The translations under genes were made by a program, and so were the position numbers. Under the pieces are notes generated by a model, which ran no database searches, was not told the DNA's origin, and was given only the letters and a program-made list of their open reading frames with translations. From a virus, in IMG/VR virus record IMGVR_UViG_3300043788_000169, positions 62,001 to 126,000 of that record: DNA of 64,000 bases. The stretch is one strand, 5' to 3'. Shown piece after piece: positions 18,667 through 26,478 of the stretch (its first letter is position 1; every line of letters begins with the position of its first letter).

Positions 18667-20928
18667 GTGTCTCTCAACACTGTCACCCTGACGCTTGATG
18701 CGTATGCGGGCGACGGTGACCCCATCACCCAGGGCACCGCGTTTCTGGTTCCCAGCGAGCTGCTGGTGGATACCACCGACCACAAGACGGTGTTCCAGAC
18801 ACCCGTCACTGTGGCTCTGGAGCCTCCGGAAGACGCCTCTGAGGGCTGGCTGCCGACCGTCGAGCTGTTCAGTTGCGATAGCTCGAACCTGAGCCCGTCC
18901 GGGTGGCTGTGGGAGATCAGTTTTGAGGGGATGTCGGGGGCCCCTGCTCCCTACAGCTTCGCGCTGGACTACTCCAATGGCGCCGATCAGTACCTGTCTG
19001 CGCAGACTCCGGTGGCGGCCGCCCCGTCGAGCCCCACTCAGTACCTGCCGCAGCCCACCGGCTCCCAGCTTCTCGGGTTCGTGCCGGTCAGTCTGGGCGG
19101 AAGCGCTGAGTCCGAATGGTTCCCCGGGCCAGGGCTGCCCCCGAGTGGAGATCCGACGGGAGCGTCGGACACGGTCAATATCCAGAATCTGCTGAACCTG
19201 ACCGGCCAGGCGCAGCTGCAGTACGGCGTGTTCGAGGTGAACGGCCCGTTTGTGCCGCCATCCGGCAAGCAGCTCTGGGTCCGCGGGTACAAGGGCGGCA
19301 CGCAGTCCGGAGCCGGGGCCGGCAACAACATCGGCACCGTGGTCAAGGCCGTGGCCGGCTGGACAGGCACCGGGCTTCCGGTCACCGCGATGTTCAGCGT
19401 GCTCTACGGCAACGGGACCACCAACACGGCGATCAACGAGGCCCTGGACCTGCGTGACTTGTGGATCGATCTCTCGGCCGGGCCAGCGAACGTGGATGCT
19501 ATTGCCAGCTGGGGAGCGATGCATGGCCTGGTTATGCAGAACCTGGGGATCAACGCTCCCACCGGAAACGGGATCAACCTGCAGAAGAACAGCAACTTCA
19601 CCTCCTCCAATTTCGGGACCGGGGTGAAAGCCGACACCATCGTCATCCAGAACGGTGCCGGTGTCGGGGTGATCAACAACAACACCGATGGCACATGGGT
19701 TAACGTCCACCCGCAAGGCTGTGCCCTCGGGGGATGGCAGGTCAAGGCCGCCAACAACCGGCACATCGGCTGCCGGGCGGACCTGTCCGGGTTCGTCAAC
19801 GGGGTTCCCAGCGGCAACCATGCTCCGGGAGTCCTGATCGACTCCCCCGGCCCTGGCGGCGGGTACCTGGATGCGAACACGTTCATCGGGTTCGGCACCC
19901 AGCGCAACGATGGACCCGCCTTCCTGATCACCAACTCCAGCACCTCGGGCACGTCCCCGCGCAACCCGGTGATCATCCGGGGCGCGTCGCTGGACGGGGA
20001 CTGGGTGAACGGTGGAGCGGGCGCCGCTGGCAAGGGCGCCGTTCAGGTGCAGGGCCGCAACATCGTGGTGATCGACGGCGATGTGCTCGTGCACACCGAG
20101 GACGTGGCCGCCGGGTGCCCGGACTACGCGCTGAACACCGAGACCATCGGCACAGCACCCGGCGCTCCGCTCGTAATCTCCTGGGACGGCGGCCACGTCA
20201 ATGCGATGGTCGGGGACTTCCTGGACTCGGCCAACGTCGGTGCGCTGCTGCTCGTGAGCCCGCTGGTGACCGAGGAGATCGGCGCTCAGGGCGGCTCGGC
20301 CGTGTCTTTGCAGTACAACGCCAAGCTGCCGGTTAACCGGCTTGTGTGGGGTGCTTCCGGCGTCACCGACGTCACCTTGCAGCGCACCGCAGCAGGCCAG
20401 CTGCAGCTGGTGTCCACGTCGTCCGTATCACCGCGGCTGCAGATCAGCTCTGTCTTCTCCAATGCCTCCCAGCCCCTGATACAGCTGATCAACAACGCCT
20501 CCGGGGATCTGGCGTTCACCGGGCAGGTGTCCGGTGACTCCTCCAGCCGGTACCGCATGGACTCCAACGGCCAGATGAAGTGGGGCCCGGGAACCGCCAC
20601 GCAGGATTGCGAGCTGTCCCGCCTGGCCGCCAACATCCTGGGCACCACCACCACGCACCTTGCGGTCGACTCGGCCGGGTACGGCCTGCAGGTCAAGGAA
20701 GGCACCAACGCCAAGCAGGGTGTTGCCACTCTGACTGCGGGCACGGTCGTGGTGGCCAACACGTCAGTCACAGCTAACAGCCGCATCCACCTGACCGCCC
20801 AGGACAACAACTCGACCGGCGCGCTGCGGGTGTCAGCCCGGACCCCGGCCACGTCGTTCACGATTACGTCCAGCAACGCCGGGGACACGGGGGTCGTGGC
20901 TTACGAGATCTTCGAGCCTGCGCCGTGA
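18667..20928 (+). CDS. Tail fibre / tailspike with beta-helix domain
   Basis: 753 residues, start GTG (MSLNTVTLTLDAY). The N-terminal ~110 residues are paralogous to the fibre at 16648. Residues about 160-480 look like a right-handed beta helix of the pectin-lyase type: TGASDTVNIQNLLNLTG opens it as in many tailspikes, followed by short repeats rich in Asn and Gly (IVIQNGAGVGVINNNTDGTW). Beta-helix tailspikes often degrade capsule or wall glycans, but no catalytic residues can be named here. Near residues 600-660 one copy of the SGD...RYRMDSNGQMKWGPG module recurs, showing domain shuffling between the fibres. It closes the tail operon. Confidence 0.82.
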   Translation: MSLNTVTLTLDAYAGDGDPITQGTAFLVPSELLVDTTDHKTVFQTPVTVALEPPEDASEGWLPTVELFSCDSSNLSPSGWLWEISFEGMSGAPAPYSFALDYSNGADQYLSAQTPVAAAPSSPTQYLPQPTGSQLLGFVPVSLGGSAESEWFPGPGLPPSGDPTGASDTVNIQNLLNLTGQAQLQYGVFEVNGPFVPPSGKQLWVRGYKGGTQSGAGAGNNIGTVVKAVAGWTGTGLPVTAMFSVLYGNGTTNTAINEALDLRDLWIDLSAGPANVDAIASWGAMHGLVMQNLGINAPTGNGINLQKNSNFTSSNFGTGVKADTIVIQNGAGVGVINNNTDGTWVNVHPQGCALGGWQVKAANNRHIGCRADLSGFVNGVPSGNHAPGVLIDSPGPGGGYLDANTFIGFGTQRNDGPAFLITNSSTSGTSPRNPVIIRGASLDGDWVNGGAGAAGKGAVQVQGRNIVVIDGDVLVHTEDVAAGCPDYALNTETIGTAPGAPLVISWDGGHVNAMVGDFLDSANVGALLLVSPLVTEEIGAQGGSAVSLQYNAKLPVNRLVWGASGVTDVTLQRTAAGQLQLVSTSSVSPRLQISSVFSNASQPLIQLINNASGDLAFTGQVSGDSSSRYRMDSNGQMKWGPGTATQDCELSRLAANILGTTTTHLAVDSAGYGLQVKEGTNAKQGVATLTAGTVVVANTSVTANSRIHLTAQDNNSTGALRVSARTPATSFTITSSNAGDTGVVAYEIFEPAP

Positions 20929-21009
20929 TCCGCTGAGCAGCGTGGCCCGGCGCGGTTCGCCCGCCGTATGGTGGAATGCATCTGCTTTCCCTGAAGCAGG
21001 AGGATTCCG

Positions 21010-21216
21010 ATGCTCGTGGATGCCCGCAGCGGCCGCTCCAGCTCACGTAACCAGCCCGCACTGCACGAGCCTGAGTGCGCGCCGGCCGAGGCAGCCGCGC
21101 CACGGCCAGAGCACCAGCCCCCGGACGAGAAGTCCTACCGTCCGCGCGAGCTGGGCGACATCGTCTACCTGGGCGATACGGGATCGGGCTGGCGCGGCAT
21201 GGGATGGGACTGCTGA
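21010..21216 (+). CDS. Small hydrophilic protein, unknown
   Basis: 68 residues behind an excellent AGCAGGAGG site seven bases before ATG. Rich in Ala, Pro, Glu and Arg, with an ordered-looking C-terminal end (RELGDIVYLGDTGSGWRGMG). A weak -10-like TATGGT lies about 40 bases upstream. No family recognised; lies between the tail genes and the first palindromic promoter. Confidence 0.65.
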   Translation: MLVDARSGRSSSRNQPALHEPECAPAEAAAPRPEHQPPDEKSYRPRELGDIVYLGDTGSGWRGMGWDC

Positions 21217-21227
21217 GGGCTTCCGTA

Positions 21228-21258
21228 GTTGACACGTGTCTACCTGAGCAGTTATCTT
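21228..21258 (+). promoter_or_regulatory. Palindromic promoter A (leaderless)
   Basis: GTTGACACGTGTCTAC at 21228-21243 supplies a consensus -35 (TTGACA, 21229-21234). TATCTT at 21253-21258 is the -10, spacer 18. Transcription should begin near 21265, right at the ATG of the next gene. First of 15 copies of this palindrome in the window. Confidence 0.85.
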
Positions 21259-21265
21259 GTTCTGC

Positions 21266-21541
21266 ATGATGAATCTTCCGGTGGACGAGTTCTGTGACGG
21301 CTGCGGTCAGCCTGCTGGTCTCTGCGGCGGCGAGTGCAGCTCTGCTCTCATCGAGTACACCCCCGTGATCCGGTATGCCGACGAGGTTCTGCATCTGGTG
21401 AACACCAAAGGCCGGCCGGTGCTGCTCGATCGCTATCCGTCCCCGCACGTGCGCGTGCCGGTCGGGCTCTTCGAGATCACCCGCCACGGCCCCCGGATTC
21501 ACCGGACCCCGGTGCAGCCGCGGGAATGGTGGGAGGACTGA
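21266..21541 (+). CDS. Small Cys-containing protein, probably leaderless
   Basis: 91 residues from ATG 21266 (another ATG follows at 21269). There is no Shine-Dalgarno sequence and the ATG is seven bases downstream of the -10 box, so the mRNA is probably leaderless, a common mode in actinobacteria. The N-terminal part has a possible zinc site (CDGCGQPAGLCGGEC). The rest is a mixed alpha/beta protein (RYADEVLHLVNTKGRPVLLD). No family recognised. Confidence 0.72.
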   Translation: MMNLPVDEFCDGCGQPAGLCGGECSSALIEYTPVIRYADEVLHLVNTKGRPVLLDRYPSPHVRVPVGLFEITRHGPRIHRTPVQPREWWED

Positions 21542-21663
21542 TACCTCCCCGATGCTGACACGCTACCCTGGTCAGCCCTGGGTGGTCCGCCGGCGTTCCC
21601 TGTAATCCTCCCCACGCGCCTAGCCGTCCACCTTTCAGCAGCATGCGCGCGTGGAGGTGGGGA

Positions 21664-21999
21664 GTGGTTGCCCGGTCCGTCCGCAAGATCGTCAAGACCC
21701 AGCGCCGGCTAAGCGAGGAATGCCTCGGGGCGGGCCACTGGGTCATCGAAGGTTACGACGTGCACCGGGCGACCGGCTCGGGCTCGGTCAAGCGGTGGCT
21801 CATAGACGATCCCGGCGGTAACAGGGTCGGACAGCCGGCCACACTTGGACAGGCACGGCAAATGATCAGAGATCTGCTGGGGGAGTTACGTGGTGTTGGC
21901 AGCGCTGACCATCTACAGCCTCATCGGCGGTACGATGGTGTTCTTTGTGTGGGCAGGTCTCACCGGCCAGCTGCCGTATCTGTTCGGCGCCAGTCCTGA
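21664..21999 (+). CDS. Basic protein, unknown, overlapping the next gene
   Basis: 111 residues from GTG 21664, chosen because GGAGGTGGGGA ends just before it; an ATG at 21643 is in frame but has no such site. The N-terminal 75 residues (RKIVKTQRRLSEECLGAGHWV, YDVHRATGSGSVKRWLIDDP) look like a real protein. The last ~36 codons overlap the following gene in another frame and look like shadow sequence, so the native C-terminus may have been altered. Function unknown. Confidence 0.5.
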   Translation: MVARSVRKIVKTQRRLSEECLGAGHWVIEGYDVHRATGSGSVKRWLIDDPGGNRVGQPATLGQARQMIRDLLGELRGVGSADHLQPHRRYDGVLCVGRSHRPAAVSVRRQS

Positions 22000-22195
22000 A
22001 CGCAGAGAGCGTCGCCGGCGCTACCGGCAGGTGATGCGCTGCCGCACCATCCGGGCTCAGTCGGCCATGCTCCAGGAGGCGTGCCCGGAAGACCACGGCA
22101 ACGGCCATGTGGTGCTGTGGGCCGACCACAGGCCCTCCGCGGTCCGGCTTGATCTGCTGTGGGGCCTGTTCACCTTCACCCGCGATCCAAGTTGA
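21890..22195 (+). CDS. Membrane-anchored small protein
   Basis: 101 residues from GTG 21890 (an in-frame GTG follows at 21893) behind GGGGGAG. The first ~30 residues are one transmembrane helix (LTIYSLIGGTMVFFVWAGL), then a basic cytoplasmic segment (PERRERRRRYRQVMRC) and a small domain with Cys and His. It shares 110 bases with the preceding ORF in another frame. Function unknown. Confidence 0.65.
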   Translation: MVLAALTIYSLIGGTMVFFVWAGLTGQLPYLFGASPERRERRRRYRQVMRCRTIRAQSAMLQEACPEDHGNGHVVLWADHRPSAVRLDLLWGLFTFTRDPS

Positions 22196-22221
22196 CACGT
22201 GTCTACCACTCTAAGTAGGCT
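22191..22221 (+). promoter_or_regulatory. Palindromic promoter B (leaderless)
   Basis: GTTGACACGTGTCTAC at 22191-22206; -35 TTGACA 22192-22197; -10 TAGGCT 22216-22221; spacer 18. The next ATG is six bases beyond the -10, so the transcript should begin at or beside that start codon. Drives the overlapping operon 22228-23653. Confidence 0.86.
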
Positions 22222-22227
22222 TGGGGC

Positions 22228-22494
22228 ATGGGTCATCAGATAATCAAGTGCCCGGACGGCACGCTGGCGGTCTTCTCGAACAATGTGGATTCGTGGGTGC
22301 TGACGAATGCCACGCCGGGGGAGCTGCTGGACTACTACGCTGAGAAGGCCGCTAAGCAGGCGCGGGAAGACACTCAGCGGGTTCTGGATGCCGTCCTGGC
22401 TGGTGAGCCCCGCAGGGTGTACTGCCAGTTCACCATGACCTTTGACGAGGCTGATAAGGCCAGCGTCGAGCACGGCGGGGAGTCCCTGAAGTGA
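22228..22494 (+). CDS. Small helical protein, probably leaderless
   Basis: 88 residues, first gene of the six-gene operon ending in the WhiB-like gene. ATG sits where transcription should start and no ribosome site precedes it. Content: a short beta N-terminus (IIKCPDGTLAVFSNN) and a long charged helix (ELLDYYAEKAAKQAREDTQR). Function unknown. Confidence 0.72.
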   Translation: MGHQIIKCPDGTLAVFSNNVDSWVLTNATPGELLDYYAEKAAKQAREDTQRVLDAVLAGEPRRVYCQFTMTFDEADKASVEHGGESLK

Positions 22495-22682
22495 CCCAGG
22501 ACGGCCACTGCCGGCAGCCGGAGTGCACGGCCACCTACGGCCGGCACAAGTGGGGGCAGATCAAGGCACACAATGAGGGCTGGTTTTTCCCGAAGGACAA
22601 CAAGCCCGGCGCCTGGTGCCCGGCGCACCTGCCCGAGTGGGTGCCGGACTGGCGCGCTCGCAAGTCGGCGGCCCGCGGATGA
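22491..22682 (+). CDS. Small zinc-binding protein, unknown
   Basis: 63 residues; GTG overlaps the preceding stop (GTGA). Two Cys and nearby His/Cys (CRQPECTATYGRHKWGQIK, then WCPAHLPEW) suggest one zinc site. Similar small Cys/His proteins recur in this window. Function unknown. Confidence 0.65.
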   Translation: MTQDGHCRQPECTATYGRHKWGQIKAHNEGWFFPKDNKPGAWCPAHLPEWVPDWRARKSAARG

Positions 22683-22942
22683 ACCGGGTCCAGCTTGATC
22701 AGCAGGCCGAGCTGCTGGCCGAGGAGCTGTGGCGTGAGCTTGCCGGGCAGACGATGAAGAAATGGATGCTGCTCACGGGTGAGATGGTCGCTACCCCGGA
22801 GTGGGAGGCGTTCCGGGCCAAGGTCTTCGTCAGAGTAGAGAGCAGGATGAACAACTGGCTGCCCGCCGTCGAGGAGCTGCCCAACGGCCAGGCGCTGTCT
22901 GAGCCGGTCCCAGAGGGCCGCAGGCGCCGGGGGCGGATGTGA
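22679..22942 (+). CDS. Small helical protein, unknown
   Basis: 87 residues, ATG overlapping the preceding TGA (ATGA). Predicted mostly helical (QQAELLAEELWRELAGQTMK) with a basic C-terminal end. No family recognised; membership of the WhiB operon is clear from the overlaps on both sides. Confidence 0.65.
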   Translation: MNRVQLDQQAELLAEELWRELAGQTMKKWMLLTGEMVATPEWEAFRAKVFVRVESRMNNWLPAVEELPNGQALSEPVPEGRRRRGRM

Positions 22943-23259
22943 GCGTCTACCTCATCCACTTCGAGCGCCCGTTTGGACCTGAAGGCGCTCCAGCGGGCAG
23001 CACGGCCCAGCACTACATCGGCAGCTCGCCCGAGTACCGGCTGCAGGCACGTATCCGCGAGGAGCTGTCCGGCTGTGCGGCCGCCGCAGTGATCATGCAG
23101 CACGTTATTGCCGCGGGCATCGCGTGCGAGGTGGTGCGGACATGGCCCGGCGGCCGCAAGCGCGAGCGCCAGATCAAGGAACAGGGAAGCGCCCGGAGGG
23201 TGTGCCCGGCATGCGGGGTCAATCCGGGCAAGGGCTGGACGGTCAGGAGCGTGAAATGA
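22939..23259 (+). CDS. GIY-YIG-like small nuclease-fold protein
   Basis: 106 residues, GTG start overlapping the previous stop. The N-terminus VYLIHFERP...HYIGSSPEYRLQARIREEL places a YLI strand and an HYIG strand at the spacing of a GIY-YIG fold, and TWPGGRKRERQIK supplies the usual basic helix. The C-terminus adds a CPAC pair. GIY-YIG domains cut DNA in homing and repair enzymes. A phage protein of only 106 residues could be a free-standing endonuclease or an inactive DNA-binding relative. Confidence 0.6.
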   Translation: MSVYLIHFERPFGPEGAPAGSTAQHYIGSSPEYRLQARIREELSGCAAAAVIMQHVIAAGIACEVVRTWPGGRKRERQIKEQGSARRVCPACGVNPGKGWTVRSVK

Positions 23260-23396
23260 TCACTGTTCTCGTGGCGTGCGCGATCGGGCTGGTCCTTGCC
23301 GGGGGCATCTTCTGGTTTGCGTGGTGGACGACTGAGCCGCTTCGGGGCTACATGATTACCCGCGGCTGGCCGGCCGACCGGGTGCGCCGCCCGTGA
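23256..23396 (+). CDS. 46-residue single-pass membrane protein
   Basis: ATG overlaps the preceding TGA and the TGA overlaps the next GTG, so it is locked into the operon. One transmembrane helix (VLVACAIGLVLAGGIFWFAW) with a short basic tail. Too short for family assignment. Confidence 0.7.
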   Translation: MITVLVACAIGLVLAGGIFWFAWWTTEPLRGYMITRGWPADRVRRP

Positions 23397-23653
23397 AGGT
23401 CATCGACATCAGCTGGCACGAGCGGGCCCGCTGCAAGGATGCCGACCCCGATCTGTTCTTCACCAAGACTGGCAAGCATGCGGATGAGGCCAAGGCCCTG
23501 TGCCGCGCCTGCCCGGTCCGGACGCCGTGCCTGGAGGAAGCCCTGAAGCTGTCTTCCACGCGCGACTACGGGATCAGGGGCGGGCTGTCGCAGAGAGAGC
23601 GGCAGGCAATAAGAAAGGCCCGGCGCGCGGCCGAGACCAGACTCTCAGCTTAA
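23393..23653 (+). CDS. WhiB-family iron-sulfur transcription factor
   Basis: 86 residues, GTG start overlapping the previous stop. The four cysteines that ligate the [4Fe-4S] cluster are present at about 14, 37, 40 and 46 (CRACPVRTPC), followed by the G[VI]WGG-type turn, here GIRGG (60-64), and a basic AT-hook-like C-terminus (QRERQAIRKARRA). The usual Trp of the turn is replaced by Arg. Wbl proteins bind the primary sigma factor and modulate promoters; phage copies such as mycobacteriophage TM4 WhiB act on host genes and superinfection. It could act at the palindromic promoters of this window, which is conjecture. Confidence 0.92.
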   Translation: MKVIDISWHERARCKDADPDLFFTKTGKHADEAKALCRACPVRTPCLEEALKLSSTRDYGIRGGLSQRERQAIRKARRAAETRLSA

Positions 23654-23687
23654 CACGCCCGTACGTGCAGGTCAGGAGCATAAATAT

Positions 23688-23721
23688 GTGGCCCGCCCGG
23701 CATAGCGCCCAGGCGGGCCAC
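23688..23721. terminator. Hairpin terminator after the WhiB operon
   Basis: Perfect 10-bp inverted repeat GTGGCCCGCC / GGCGGGCCAC around a 14-base loop, 34 bases after the whiB-like stop. Placed between convergent operons. Confidence 0.7.
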
Positions 23722-23801
23722 GAGCTTAGCGTGAGTGCTGTAGTCGATGGTGACGGGGATCTGGTGCAGTTCCCACGTCGGTGCAGCCGAGGAGGTGAGT
23801 C

Positions 23802-23829
23802 AGGCGGGCAGTTTGGCCGCTGCCCGCCT
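23802..23829 (-). terminator. Hairpin terminator of the minus-strand operon
   Basis: Perfect 10-bp inverted repeat AGGCGGGCAG / CTGCCCGCCT with an 8-base loop, 8 bases beyond the stop of the last minus-strand gene of the 26364-23838 operon. No clear U tract. Confidence 0.7.
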
Positions 23830-23837
23830 GGCAAGCC

Positions 23838-24482
23838 CTACTTCAGCAGGCGAGCTACTGTCGTCAGGCTCGTGGTTCTCTCAAGCTGGGACAGCTTCTC
23901 CAGCCGTGCGATGATCAGCGCCAGCTCGTCCAGCTTGAAGCTCATCCGGTCGTCGTGGCGGTAGTCCCTCAGCACCTCGATGCCCAGCACTTCCAGGCGC
24001 GCTGAGAGGTCGTCGCGCTGGAGCTGGAGCCGGTTGCGTGCCGCGGTGGCTTCCTCCCGCTGGCGCCGGTCGTTGTCTTTCTGCCGGGCCATCTGCTGCA
24101 TCACCTCGTCGTAGAGCCCGATGACCGAGGCCATCCGGGTCAGCAGGGTGAGGTAGATCCCGGCGTCAGCGTGCTGCTGCGTCAGCCCCGTGGTGATCGC
24201 GATCGGCTTGATCCTCATCATCGTGGCGATCTGGTCTGGCAGGGCGTTCTGGCGCCCGATCAGCACCGGGTAGCCGACCGCAGGGGAATAGGTGGGCCGC
24301 CCGGCTGCCGGTTTGGTGTAGCCTGCGTCGCCGCCCGGCAGATATGCGGGATCGGAGGGCAGGTCGCCGCGCCACCTCTGGCGGTAGAGCGTGCTGGACA
24401 GAAACACCAGCGGCTGTGGGTGACTCCACGATCGGTTCTGGTAGGCGTAGACGATGCCTAGTTTGATGTCCTGTTTCCTCAT
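23838..24482 (-). CDS. Unknown protein with coiled-coil C-terminal half
   Basis: 214 residues. The N-terminal half is mixed (DIKLGIVYAYQNRSWSHPQP, PLVFLSSTLYRQRW). Residues 115-214 are helical and charged (QQMARQKDNDRRQREEATAA, then two shorter helices), suggesting an oligomerising tail. Last gene of a six-gene minus-strand operon from promoter C; the ATG overlaps the stop of the gene before it. No family recognised. Confidence 0.72.
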   Translation of the reverse strand: MRKQDIKLGIVYAYQNRSWSHPQPLVFLSSTLYRQRWRGDLPSDPAYLPGGDAGYTKPAAGRPTYSPAVGYPVLIGRQNALPDQIATMMRIKPIAITTGLTQQHADAGIYLTLLTRMASVIGLYDEVMQQMARQKDNDRRQREEATAARNRLQLQRDDLSARLEVLGIEVLRDYRHDDRMSFKLDELALIIARLEKLSQLERTTSLTTVARLLK

Positions 24483-24973
24483 CGCTGGAAGTCCTCCGCT
24501 TGGCGGATCAGCAGCACCAGATCGCCGGGGCCGAGAGTGAGCGGGTATCCACGGCCACCATTCGGGTGGGTGCCGAGCAGCACGAGGTGGTCATAGATCC
24601 ACTCCCACCCCTCCCTGATCGCCTGTGCTGTCGTGGCCTGTTCGGCCGCGTCTTTGCACGCTTTCTCCCACGCGAGCGGGGTGAAGTACCAGACCTCGTT
24701 GGTTGGGCTGCGGTCGTATGGGTCCTTGTCGTTCTTCCCGACCTTGCGCACGGTGCCGTCGGCTGTGAGCTTGGCCATTGCCCGGGTGACCTGACCCTGG
24801 AAGGCGACGACCGCCCGCTGCTCGGCCCCGGTGCGGGCGTGTGCGTAGTCGTCCCAGAGGCCCATTCCCTGAGCGACGGCTTGTGTTGCCTCGTAGGACG
24901 CCACCCGCTGGTTGGTGGCTGCGATGTACTTGCGCGCAGCGTCCAGGACCGCGGCTGCTGTGACCTGGATCAT
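24479..24973 (-). CDS. Possible winged-helix protein, unknown
   Basis: 164 residues. Residues 1-75 (QVTAAAVLDAARKYIAATNQ, then VTRAMAKLTADGTVRKVGKN) have the spacing of a winged helix in which a recognition helix is followed by a GTVRKVG wing, so DNA binding is plausible. The remainder is helical. Overlaps its neighbours by four bases on both sides in the minus operon. Confidence 0.65.
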   Translation of the reverse strand: MIQVTAAAVLDAARKYIAATNQRVASYEATQAVAQGMGLWDDYAHARTGAEQRAVVAFQGQVTRAMAKLTADGTVRKVGKNDKDPYDRSPTNEVWYFTPLAWEKACKDAAEQATTAQAIREGWEWIYDHLVLLGTHPNGGRGYPLTLGPGDLVLLIRQAEDFQR

Positions 24974-25299
24974 GATCGCCCCACCGAAGTCACCGTGAAA
25001 GAGTTGGCCACCACCGGCTTGATCACCATCTCCTCGCCTTTCGGCACGGTCGCCCGGATGCTGAGTTCCCCGTCTTTCAGCTCGACGTCGAACGACGTCC
25101 CTTCGTGCTTGTGGCCGAACCGCACCATCACGCCGGAGCCGAGAGGCCGGGGGGTGTCGGAGAACGGGTCAGCTACGGTGTCGCTGTCCTCGGGGCCGGC
25201 CGTGAGCTTGGTCTGTGTGGCTGCGAGACGGTTCTCCAGAAGTGCGACGTGTTGCTGTACCCATGCGGGCAGCTTGCTGGTGTTGCGTGTCTGGTTCAT
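24970..25299 (-). CDS. Unknown, coiled coil plus small beta domain
   Basis: 109 residues: an N-terminal helix (LPAWVQQHVALLENRLAATQ) typical of short oligomerisation helices, an acidic linker, and a beta-rich C-terminal domain (SFDVELKDGELSIRATVPKG). No family recognised. Coupled to the following gene by overlap. Confidence 0.68.
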   Translation of the reverse strand: MNQTRNTSKLPAWVQQHVALLENRLAATQTKLTAGPEDSDTVADPFSDTPRPLGSGVMVRFGHKHEGTSFDVELKDGELSIRATVPKGEEMVIKPVVANSFTVTSVGRS

Positions 25300-25308
25300 C
25301 GTTGCCTC

Positions 25309-25650
25309 CTAGTTCTGCTCTTCCAGCAGGTCGGCCCACCGTCCGGTGAACTCCTCGACTGCGGCGTCCACGATCGGCCACGCCCAGTGCGGGTAGTTGC
25401 CGGGCCCGTAGAAGGGCTCCCTGACCTCTCGTGTGCCCACGGTGCCGTCCTGCTTGATCACGTGGCTGTAGAAGTTGCCGCCGAAGATGCGCCAGGCGTT
25501 GCCGCCCTGGTAGCGCAGCTCGATGCGGATGCTGTGCGCGCGCAGCGTCCAGGGGTTGTACTTGTGCTGGTAGTCCGGCCAGTCGTCCTCGGGCCCGCGC
25601 TCGACGGTGATGTTGCCTCTTGCGTGAGCGCCCATCATGATCTTTGGCAT
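25309..25650 (-). CDS. Unknown 113-residue protein
   Basis: Mixed alpha/beta protein rich in aromatic residues (DDWPDYQHKYNPWTLRAHS, IRIELRYQGGNAWRIFGGNF). ATG directly follows the stop of the previous gene (TAAATG). Small aromatic proteins of this type are common in actinophage accessory regions; function unknown. Confidence 0.68.
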   Translation of the reverse strand: MPKIMMGAHARGNITVERGPEDDWPDYQHKYNPWTLRAHSIRIELRYQGGNAWRIFGGNFYSHVIKQDGTVGTREVREPFYGPGNYPHWAWPIVDAAVEEFTGRWADLLEEQN

Positions 25651-26091
25651 TTATGCCTCCTCCTGGAGCTTGGCCAGCCCGGCGTCGGTGAGCCCGTACT
25701 GGAGCCGGTGCATTGTGGGTGTTCCGAAAGACCGCACCGTGCTGTCGAGCAGGCCGAGGCGCACCAGCCTCTGGGCCAAGCCCGCCATTCTGGCCGGGGT
25801 GCTCTCCAGCGCTTCCGCGAGCATGACGTGTGTGGTGGCACCCTCGTGCACGGCGTTGAGCACCGTCCACAGGCCGTCGGCCATCCGCCTGTCCCGCTCG
25901 GCGGGCAGCAGCGTTGCGTAGATGTCGTGCTGGTCTGTGCGAGCCTGCTCCAGCACCTGCTGCAGTGCGTCGATGTTCCTGACCTTGATCATTTCGGCCT
26001 CGTCGGCCGCGAGGATCCACACCCGGCCCTGGTCGTCCACGCCGATCTGCGCGTCCGACTCGGGTACGTCGTAGGTGATTCGCATGTCCAT
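25651..26091 (-). CDS. Winged-helix-like DNA-binding protein
   Basis: 146 residues. The N-terminal 65 residues form a beta/helix domain; residues about 75-140 read as a winged helix (LWTVLNAVHEGATTHVMLAE, ALESTPARMAGLAQRLVRLG, LLDSTVR, YGLTDAGLAKLQEE), a MarR-like layout with the final YGLTxxG strand. Candidate local regulator, possibly of the palindromic promoters, although nothing in the sequence ties it to them. Confidence 0.62.
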   Translation of the reverse strand: MDMRITYDVPESDAQIGVDDQGRVWILAADEAEMIKVRNIDALQQVLEQARTDQHDIYATLLPAERDRRMADGLWTVLNAVHEGATTHVMLAEALESTPARMAGLAQRLVRLGLLDSTVRSFGTPTMHRLQYGLTDAGLAKLQEEA

Positions 26092-26097
26092 AGGTGA

Positions 26098-26364
26098 TCA
26101 GCTCCCGTCACGCATCGCTGCGCGGATCTGGCGCCAGCGAACGACGTCGACCCGGCCGGCCCAGACCACCATGTTGGGGTGCTCGGGCACGATGTCTGTG
26201 TCGTTGTTGCGCTGCTCTGGTTCTGGTACCCGCAGTGTGGCGGGCGTGGCATCGCAGACTGGGCAGCATGGTCCAGGACGCACCCGGCCGCGGAGGTGGT
26301 CCCACTGCAGGCCGGTGCCCTTGCACGGCTGTGCCTGCAGCGGGTCTGTGTTCGGCACGGTCAT
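26098..26364 (-). CDS. Small Cys protein, first gene of minus operon
   Basis: 88 residues, ATG at 26364 six bases after a leader ribosome site (GAACGGAGG). Contains CPVCDATPATLRVPE, half of a possible zinc ribbon, and an additional Cys near residue 14. It is the promoter-proximal gene on the minus side of bidirectional promoter C. Function unknown. Confidence 0.65.
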   Translation of the reverse strand: MTVPNTDPLQAQPCKGTGLQWDHLRGRVRPGPCCPVCDATPATLRVPEPEQRNNDTDIVPEHPNMVVWAGRVDVVRWRQIRAAMRDGS

Positions 26365-26397
26365 CTTTCAGCCTCCGTTCTCTGGGCTAGTGCTCAT

Positions 26398-26443
26398 ACA
26401 TTAACACATCAGGTTGACACGTGTCTACCGACTCTGCTAGGTT
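26398..26443. promoter_or_regulatory. Bidirectional palindromic promoter C
   Basis: GTTGACACGTGTCTAC at 26413-26428. Plus direction: TTGACA (26414-26419), 18-base spacer, TAGGTT (26438-26443). Minus direction: TAGACA (complement of 26422-26427), 18-base spacer, TAATGT (complement of 26398-26403). Both sides run into the conserved AGCCCA..AACGGAGG leader, so one palindrome serves two operons. Confidence 0.85.
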
Positions 26444-26449
26444 TCTCTC

Positions 26450-26467
26450 ATGACCACAGCCCAGTAA
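26450..26467 (+). CDS. Leaderless five-codon mini-ORF (MTTAQ)
   Basis: ATG lies six bases after the -10 box of promoter C, the expected +1, and reads five codons to TAA inside the conserved leader, 11 bases before the ATG of the ATPase gene. It could be translated as a leaderless upstream ORF and affect ribosome loading downstream. Too short to be judged by composition. Confidence 0.35.
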   Translation: MTTAQ

Positions 26468-26478
26468 ACGGAGGCCAG

